A stretch of DNA of 64,000 nucleotides. It comes from Talpa occidentalis. Lineage: Eukaryota > Chordata > Mammalia > Eulipotyphla > Talpidae. The notes under the pieces were generated by a model. The model saw only the letters and a list, made by a program, of their open reading frames with translations, ran no database searches and was not told the DNA's origin. The DNA lies in NCBI RefSeq assembly GCF_014898055.3, contig NW_023601433.1, positions 73,763,683-73,827,682 on the forward strand. Direction: 5' to 3'. Both the position numbers and the translations under genes were made by a program. Shown one piece after another: positions 57,261 through 64,000 of the stretch (position 1 is the stretch's first letter; each line of letters begins with the position of its first letter).

Positions 57261-58244
57261 TTTTTTTTTTTTTTTTTTGTTAAATTGGTCTTAAAAGTAT
57301 AAATTAATGTCGAGGAAAACTTAATACTTTTTTCCTAAATAAAACCCTGCATAAAGTACACTTTGAATGCCAGAATACTAGTAGAATTGTCTCTGACTCA
57401 TCTCCCACATGTTCTTGTGAAGCACAATTAAGATATAACTTTTAACCATCTACTCCTATTATCTCCCTCTACTGCTTTATAAATCAATTGCATCAGTTTA
57501 AATACAAGTATTTTATGGGTATTTTGAAAATCCAAATTAATCAATTCAAAAAGCGGTAACCACCAGGACAAACAATGGAAGAGGATGAAATACTCTGAGG
57601 CCACTGTTACCCTGTTATTCAGAACTGTACAGACCTCACATACAAAGAGAAAACCTATGGATCAGTGAGATTTATTTTAGGAAAGTGAGATTGGTTTAAC
57701 ATCCAAAAATCAGTTAATGTAATACTCCACTTTAATAGAATAAATGATAAATGACAATATTTCCAATAGCTGCAGAAAAGGCATTTGATAAAATTAATGC
57801 TCCTTGATGATAACTGTCACTTTATATACTAGGAACAGATGGAAACTTCCTCAGTGTGGTAAAGGACATCTAAGACACACCCACAATTAGCATCATATGT
57901 AATGTGAGAGACTGAATAATTTCTCCCTAAGGTCATGAACAAAATAAGAATGTCCACTTTCCTCACTTCTGTTCCACATTGTACTGAAAGTTCCATGAAG
58001 AATTAGGCAAGAAAGTATCAGAAAGAATCCTTGTTAGAATGAAGTAATACTATCCCTATGCAGATATCATGGGCTTGTGTATAGAAAATCCTAAGGAATA
58101 CTTTAAAAAATAATGAAGTTCAACAAGATTGTATTATACAAGATCAGCATACAAAAATCAACTGCAATCAGTAAACCAAAAATGAAATTAGTATAACTAT
58201 ACTTACAGTAATATCAAAAATAAGAAAATACTTGGGAATAATTT

Positions 58245-58521
58245 TTTTTAAGATTTATTTTTATTTACACATACAAGAACTGGGATGTAGGTCAGAGGTG
58301 CGGGGGAGGGGGGCGGTGAGAGGATTTACTAGAGACAGAGTGGGGAGCAGAACTGATGGATCTACTGAAATACACTGCTGAGGGGAGCAGCAGGCGAGAC
58401 GAGAGTTTCTGCTGTGCCATGTGGGTTAGCTCTGTGGCCTGGGATTGGACTCATGTTGCAGTGGTTGGCTATAGCTTGATAGTGCTGTGAGATTCAATGC
58501 CTTGCTCCACCAGGGAGGCCC
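58245..58521 (-). mobile_element. Rhin-1-like SINE, subfamily B, nested in L1
   Basis: A target-site duplication, CTTGGGAATAA, stands at 58,231-58,241 and 58,522-58,532. L1 ORF2-derived sequence resumes directly after the right-hand copy (AAATTTAACAAAAG). That shows a clean insertion. Confidence 0.93.
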
Positions 58522-58560
58522 CTTGGGAATAAATTTAACAAAAGAAGTGTAAAGCCTGTT

Positions 58561-59004
58561 GTGATTGGCTTGCTCTGGGAGTATTGTACTGAAGTACTTA
58601 CAAATTGGGTAGAATAAACAACAGGTATTGTCTCCCAGTTCTAGTGGCTAAAAGTCCAAAATCAGGGTGTAGTCAGGGTTAGTATCTGTGAAGGAAAATA
58701 CATACCTTTACTCTCTTCCAGCTTCTGGTGGTTTGCTAGTAATGTTTGGCTTTCCTTGGCTGCAGCATGTGATCACATGGTGGTGTCCCTATATGTGTGT
58801 CTGTTTCTGTATGCAGATTTCCACTTTTTATGAAGACATCAATCATACTAAAGCGGGGCCCATTCTGATGACCCCATCTTAACTCAGGTTTGCAGAGACC
58901 CTGTGTTCAAATAAGATTACATTAACACATACTGGAGTGTTAAGATTTCAACATCTTTTTGGGGGATAAAGGGGTTGGGGTGAGGACACAATTCTATTCA
59001 TACC
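58561..59004 (-). mobile_element. MST/MLT1-type MaLR LTR nested in L1
   Basis: The plus strand reads as the reverse complement of an ERVL-MaLR LTR. Marker words are GTAGAATAAACAACAGGTAT, TCTAGTGGCTAAAAGTCC, GCTTCTGGTGGTTTGCTAG and GTTAAGATTTCAACATCTTT, followed by ACACAATTCTATTCATACCA. The host L1 continues on both sides. It has no coding capacity. Confidence 0.75.
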
Positions 59005-59099
59005 ACAAACTCTGAAATCACAAAAATATATGGAAAGACATTCCATATTGATGGATCAGAAGACTTAACAGTTTTATGATGACAATATTCCATTAATTG

Positions 59100-59347
59100 G
59101 GGCCTCCCTGGTGGCACAAGGGGTTAAGCACAGCACTGTGAAGCTATCCACATCCTCTGCAGCATGAGTTCCATCCCCGGCCAGCCAGGGAGCTACCCAC
59201 ATGGCACAGCAAACCTCTCCTGTCTCTCCTGCTGCTCCCCTTAACAGTGTATTTCAGTCAGTCTTCCTGTTTTGGTGAATCCCCTCACCCCCCGCACCTC
59301 TGGACTATACCACAGTTCTTGTGTGCATAAATAAATCTTTTTTAAAA
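59100..59347 (+). mobile_element. Rhin-1-like SINE, subfamily B, nested in L1
   Basis: The target-site duplication is ATTCCATTAATTG (59,087-59,099) and ATTCCATAAATTG (59,348-59,360). The host L1 continues on both sides (GACAATATTCC and TTGATGTAATTCC). Confidence 0.93.
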
Positions 59348-59935
59348 ATTCCATAAATTGACCTATAGATTTGATGTAATTCCTTTTGAAATCCGAACTG
59401 GTTTCTTTACAGAAATTGATAAGTTAATATAAAATTCATGTGGAAATTCAAGCGACCCACAAAACAGTCTTGAAAAGAACAGTTTAAGGGGGCTCACAGC
59501 CTGATTTCAAAACTTACTACAGAGCTACCATAATTAAAGCTGTGTGTTACTGGCAAAAGGCTAACCATAAAGACCAATGCAATATGATTGCAGGTTCAGA
59601 AATAAACCCAGACATGTAAGGTCAACCAGTTTTCAACAGGGATACAAAAGAATGAATTTGGACCTATCTCATACTTAATATAATTAATTGAATATGGAAT
59701 AAAGACCTAAATAATAGCTAAAATTATAAAACTCTTAGAAGAAAACTTAGACTTAAGTCATTATTACCTTGGATTAAGTAATGGTTTCTTAGATATAATA
59801 TCAAATACATCTGTTTGATAAAAATTCTCAACAAATTAGGAATGTTGAGGGGAATTTTCTCAACATAATAAAGGCATCTTCAAAAAACCTAGAGTTGACA
59901 CCATTTAATAATGAAAGCCTGAAAGCTAAAGACTG

Positions 59936-60799
59936 ATAGGGGAAAAAGATGTGATTTTGCCTCATTATAGGTCATAATTTCATGTTTCTTTGCATGCCTG
60001 CTTTCATTATTTATTTGGACATAATACATTTTACCTTTTGGGTGCTGTATACCTTATATTCTAACATATGCTTGAGCTTTGCTCTGGGGATTAAATTACT
60101 TGGAAACACTTAGATCATTTTAGATCATGATTTTGAGGTTTGTTAGGCAGGAATAGAGCAGTAGTCAGCTTTGGATTAATTATTTCCCACTATTTAGGCA
60201 AGACCCCTTATGTTTACCTAGCCATAAAGATGGCTGGCTGGTTGTGAACAGGTGCTTTTTGTGGTGTGAGTGCTGTTACATAGTCCTTTTGGATGTTGCT
60301 TTCTCAGGCCTGTAGTCTTTTTTTCATATACATGTCACTCAGTTGAATACTGATGGGTAGCTGTCCATAGTGCTCTAGGGGGTCTCTTTGTGCTGCTGTC
60401 CCTTCTGTCATATTCTGTCATGCAAATTAGTCACCTTTTTCTTCTTATACCCTCAGTTCCAACTCAAATCCACTAGGTTTTCCCCTACCTGTACCATATC
60501 CTAGACACTATCAAGGTAATAAACTGTAACAGTCAATGAGCTTACTTCATTTGTTTGCCATCTCTCAGGTAACTAATCTTTATCTAAAGTTTAGTGTCTT
60601 GAAAACTATTATTTCATATATTTGTTCCCTTTTTACAGGCAGAATGGCAAATGTGGTTACTCTTATCTACATTGGTCACAGCATTTTTGACAAAAATTGC
60701 AGTGAATTTCAGTGGCAAAATTCTAGTGTTTCAGCACGGTGGTGGAACAACTAGATATCTATCCTTGTGCAGGAAAAAAAAACCCAAAACTTTGAGTCT
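59936..60799. other. Intergenic, nothing recognised
   Basis: No gene or confident repeat was seen. Confidence 0.45.
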
Positions 60800-61092
60800 T
60801 ACTTAATATCATACTCTTAATTAAAAGTGGATTATTCATAGGTTTAAGTCTAAGAGCCAATATTGTAGAAGTTCTAGAAGAAAACATAGGAGAAATTATT
60901 TTTGACTTTGGATCACTTAGGCAGTGATTCAATGGTTCTTACATATAACTCCAAGTACAATTCATAAGAAAGTAATAAATCGGACAGCATTCCTAGCAAT
61001 TCCAGTTCTAGGTATATACTCAAACAGATAGTTGTACGCCATTGGCCATAGCAACATTATTCACACTTGCCAAAGATGGAAATAACCTGTGT

Positions 61093-62152
61093 TGGCTCAC
61101 AAAGGAAAAACAGAAGAAAGCACAAATAAATAGGATCACAAATGAAAGAGGAGAAATCACAACAGACACAGCAGAAATCAAAAGAAGAATCAGAAACTAC
61201 TATGAACAGTTATATGCAAACAAGCACAGCAATCTAGACGAGATGGACAAATTCGTACAACTCTACAATCACCCAAAGCTAGATAAAGAAGAAATAGAAC
61301 ACCTAAACAGACTAATTACAAGCAGTGAAATTGAAATGGTAATCAAAACCCTCCCCCAAAACAAAAGCCCAGGACCAAATGGATTTACAAATGAATTCTA
61401 CCAAACATTCAGAAATGAATTAGTGCCTATCCTTCATAAACTTACAAAAAATTGAGAAGGAAGGGACAGTACCAAACATGTTCTATGAAGCCAACATTAT
61501 ACTAATACCAAAACCGAACAAGGACAACACGAATAAAGAAAACTACAGGCCAATCTCTCTAATGAACACTGATGGCAAAAATCCCCAGTAAAATTTTAGC
61601 TATCAATCCAACAATGTATCCATAAGATAATTCACCACGACCAAGTGGGATTTATTCCAGGGACGCAAGGATGGTTCAACATCCGAAAATCAATCAGTGT
61701 AATCCAACACATCAACAAAAAGAAATATAAAAACCATATGATAATATCAATAGATGTGGTACATATACACCATGGAATATTACTCAGCAATCAAAAAAGA
61801 TAAACTCACGCAATTTGCAGCAACATGGATGGAGCTGGAAGGGATCATGCTCAGCAAAATAAGCCAGAAAGAAAAAGAAAAATACCGGATGGTCTCACTC
61901 ATAGCAAGAATTTAGAAAACCTAAATAAGGGACCAGGAAAAAGGCTAATTATTATAAAGAAAAAATAAAAATCAACAAGAAACTATAAACCAGAGACATA
62001 CTATGGGGGGTGTGGGGAAAAGAAGAGATTAGGGTCAAAATAAGGGGGGTAGGAATTGTATGGGGACTATAGGTGGGATGGAAATGCATACATTGTTCAA
62101 AAATGAAAAATGATGTAAAAAATATATAAAATAAAAAGAAAAAATAAAAAAA
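61093..62152 (+). mobile_element. Young L1 insertion, 5'-truncated and internally deleted
   Basis: The target-site duplication is GAAATAACCTGTGT (61,079-61,092) and GAAATAACCTTTGT (62,153-62,166). The 5' part encodes the N-terminal reverse-transcriptase region ([42 protein letters not shown] and [15 protein letters not shown]) with frameshifts. At 61,752-61,756 it jumps straight to the ORF2 C-terminus ([28 protein letters not shown] and EKYRMVSLIARI). The 3' UTR has G-rich tracts at about 62,004-62,085 and an A-rich tail. The FADD catalytic box is absent. Confidence 0.9.
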
Positions 62153-62429
62153 GAAATAACCTTTGTCTATCGATAGATGAATGGGTCAAGTGTGGTATAT
62201 ACATACAATGAATATTAGTCATCCATAAAATAGAATGAAGTTCTAATAGATACTACAATATAGATGAACCTTGAAAACATGCTAATTGAAATAAGTCAGA
62301 TCCAGAAGGACAAATATATGATTACACTTGGGTGAGGTACCTAGCATAGAGAATTCCTACAGACAGAAAGTAGAATAGAGGGTACCAGAGATTGCGGTCA
62401 ATTGAAGGAAAGTTTTTGTTTAATGATTT

Positions 62430-62815
62430 ATTCGACTACAGCTGCTATGACAAAATAACACTAATGGATGACTTGAAAAACCAGCAGTGTATTGTCTCAG
62501 TTTGGAGGCTAAATGTCCAAAAGCAATGTCAGTAATGTCCCCTCTGAATCCTGTGGGGGAATCTTTCTGCCTCTTCTACGTTCTGGTGTTCCTCGACTTT
62601 AAGATGCATCACTCCAGTCCTCTCCAAGTGGCCTTGTCCCTGTGTCTCTTCACACATGTGTCCAAGTTTTCCTTTAAGGACACTAGTCATATTGGAATCG
62701 ATGGTAGCCTGATATTCTTAACCTATTTTACCTCTGTAAAGACCCTTTTTCTAAATAACACCACTGTGAGGTACTAGAGGTAGGAATTCAGCATCTCTTT
62801 TGGGACCATGTAATT
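62430..62815 (-). mobile_element. MLT1/MST-type MaLR LTR
   Basis: The reverse complement of a MaLR LTR is read as CAGCTGCTATGACAAAATAA, TGTCTCAGTTTGGAGGC, GGACACTAGTCATATTGG, ACCTCTGTAAAGACCC and GAGGTACTAGAGGTAGG. It splits an old L1 3' end. Confidence 0.72.
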
Positions 62816-63118
62816 TTACTCATTTCTCTTGGTTGATGAAAACGTTCTGAAATGTTGAGTGGTGTCAGTGGTACAACACTGTGCCTCTGAATTGTGCACT
62901 TAAACATGATTGAACCACAATTAAGAAATGAATACACGGGCGCTCAGCAAATGTTTAAAGTTATCTGATCTAAGTTGGGTTGGATTTTGGATGTATTACT
63001 TGCAAATAGGAATTTTTACAGGGTTAATTTTAAAGAATAACTTGTGAACCTATTTCCCTCCACTCGTAGTTCCTTTCTTTAGTGGTAAATGGAATCTAGT
63101 TTCATGCTTTCTAGTTTG

Positions 63119-63333
63119 TTTGTTTCAATTTCATTTTATTTTTAATTTTTTTTTTTATTTTTTACATCATTGTTCACTTTTAAACAATATTTGCTTCCCC
63201 CCTCCCCCTCAGGTGTAGTCCCCATAGAGTTTCCTTCCCCAATGCACCCGTGCACCATCACCTCAGTCTCCTGGGCTCCTCTCTCCCTCCCTCTGATGCC
63301 TCTCCCTCCTCCTCCCCTGCAGGATGTCTCTGG
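63119..63333 (-). mobile_element. Short 5'-truncated L1 3' UTR insertion
   Basis: The target-site duplication is TTCATGCTTTCTAGTTTG (63,101-63,118) and TTCATACTTTCTAGTTTG (63,334-63,351). The body matches the L1 3' UTR also present at 49,640-49,800 (CTCAGGTGTAGTC and CACCATCACC). It holds C-rich tracts that are G-rich on the L1 sense strand. Confidence 0.85.
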
Positions 63334-63351
63334 TTCATACTTTCTAGTTTG

Positions 63352-64000
63352 ATAAAGTAAAAGCTCTGTGAAACACTTCCCACCCTAAAATGTTCTTTGT
63401 TTTACCGCTTTAAGGAGTAATTTTATAGTTCAAAATAATAAAAATAATACTTTAAATGACAGTTGTCTGTGCCAATGCTATGATCCAGTTTACTGAGTTA
63501 AAAGTATAACTTAAAAATAATTCCAAGTACAAATTTTCATTCTTTACCTTTAGGGGCTACTGAGAAAAATGCCAAATTTCTCTCATTTAGTTATGATAAA
63601 TCCAGCCTCTGGAACCACCGCTTTGTACCTGATTGTACTAGAGAAGATTTACAGGAAAAAATGGTAGTTTTCCATTATCAAGCATAATTATAATATTAGA
63701 ACTAGCTGGTTAAAAATAAGATTTAAAGTAGCATGGTTTTCATTTGGTTATATTTTATCTTCCTGCACATGCGTTTATAAACATAATTTGAATCACAAAA
63801 TGCAATTGGTTGTTATTTCAAAGGGCAATGTTCTCTCTGTTGGGATCAACTGAAGTAAAATTTTCCATTTCAGTATAAGATTTCTGTTTATGTGAACTGT
63901 GGTGGTTGGGCCAGCAAATTCTAAGTACTCTTCAAGTTAAGGAATTTCGAAAACCTTTGATTTCCTTAAGTCGGACTGAATATTCTGGTTGCCAAATTAT
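63352..64000. other. Intergenic, nothing recognised
   Basis: This is unique AT-rich sequence at the right edge. No TTC28 exon was identified. Confidence 0.45.

Larger units (their letters stand above)
57540..59935 (+). mobile_element. L1 ORF2 remnant carrying two SINEs and a MaLR LTR
   Basis: L1 pieces lie at 57,540-58,244, 58,522-58,560, about 59,005-59,099 and 59,348-59,935. They are collinear: GGTTTAACATCCAAAAATCA, then GCATTTGATAAAATTAATG, GGGAATAAATTTAAC, GGAAAGACATTCCATATTG and TTACTGGCAAAAGGCTAACC. Together they cover the reverse-transcriptase core to the C-terminal half of ORF2. Stops are frequent. Confidence 0.85.
60800..62935 (+). mobile_element. Old L1 3' end carrying a young L1 and a MaLR LTR
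   Basis: Old L1 pieces are at 60,800-61,092, 62,153-62,430 and about 62,815-62,935. They are collinear: TTGTAGAAGTTCTAGAAGAA, TTCCAGTTCTAGGTATATAC, GATGAATGGGTCAAGTGTGG, AACCTTGAAAACATGCTAAT and GATGAAAACGTTCTGAAATG. They read from the ORF2 end through the 3' UTR. Confidence 0.82.

Noticed and set aside
61042..61455. 137-codon frame with reverse-transcriptase similarity
   Set aside because: It is part of a dead, 5'-truncated and internally deleted L1, not a host gene.
39111..64000. Search for TTC28 or another neighbouring protein gene
   Set aside because: No exon with plausible splice sites and recognisable protein sequence was found. The synteny statement is background knowledge only.

Overview
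This window is mammalian nuclear DNA: AT-rich, full of LINE-1, MIR and LTR relics, with one CpG island and one split gene. The commonest young repeat is a tRNA-derived SINE of about 250-290 bp. It has a GGGCCTCCCTGGTGGCGCAG head, A- and B-box promoter motifs, and an AAATAAATCTTT-type 3' end. I recognise it as resembling the Rhin-1 SINE of rhinolophoid (horseshoe-type) bats. No Alu, B1/B2, carnivore SINE, horse ERE, BovB or cetartiodactyl SINE is visible. A yinpterochiropteran bat is therefore my best guess. It rests on remembered repeat resemblance, not on a search.

The left 60% (1-38,761) holds the 5' part of PITPNB, phosphatidylinositol transfer protein beta, on the minus strand. Seven coding exons can be read directly, with canonical splice sites and continuous phase. 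They lie at 38,742-38,761, 34,618-34,648, 31,351-31,496, 20,895-20,986, 20,236-20,243 (an 8-nt microexon), 19,657-19,731 and 18,082-18,165. They encode residues 1-152 of a protein that is 271 aa in human. The remaining exons lie beyond base 1, so bases 1-18,081 are intron 7. The start codon sits in a CpG island (about 38,150-39,110) with NRF1-like palindromes and a CCAAT box. A splice-donor-like site on the opposite strand (39,110) hints at a divergent noncoding transcript.

The right 40% (about 39,110-64,000) looks intergenic; in human the next gene in that direction is TTC28. I found no protein-coding exon there. It is a stack of transposons: a solo-LTR-like element about 1 kb from the PITPNB start, an L1 split by a roughly 1.3 kb LTR-like insert, two back-to-back L1 fragments, and two multi-layer nests of SINE, MaLR LTR and young L1 inside old L1s (57.5-59.9 kb and 60.8-62.9 kb).

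The points most worth a second look are: a perfect 208-bp duplication inside PITPNB intron 3; a SINE insertion that appears to carry a 3' transduction between its target-site duplications; an 80-bp SINE made only of the tRNA head plus a poly(A) tail; a young L1 with an internal deletion at a 5-nt microhomology; and the 8-nt PITPNB microexon. I see no CRISPR array, operon, phage or other prokaryote-type system, and no evidence for a wholly new gene system.
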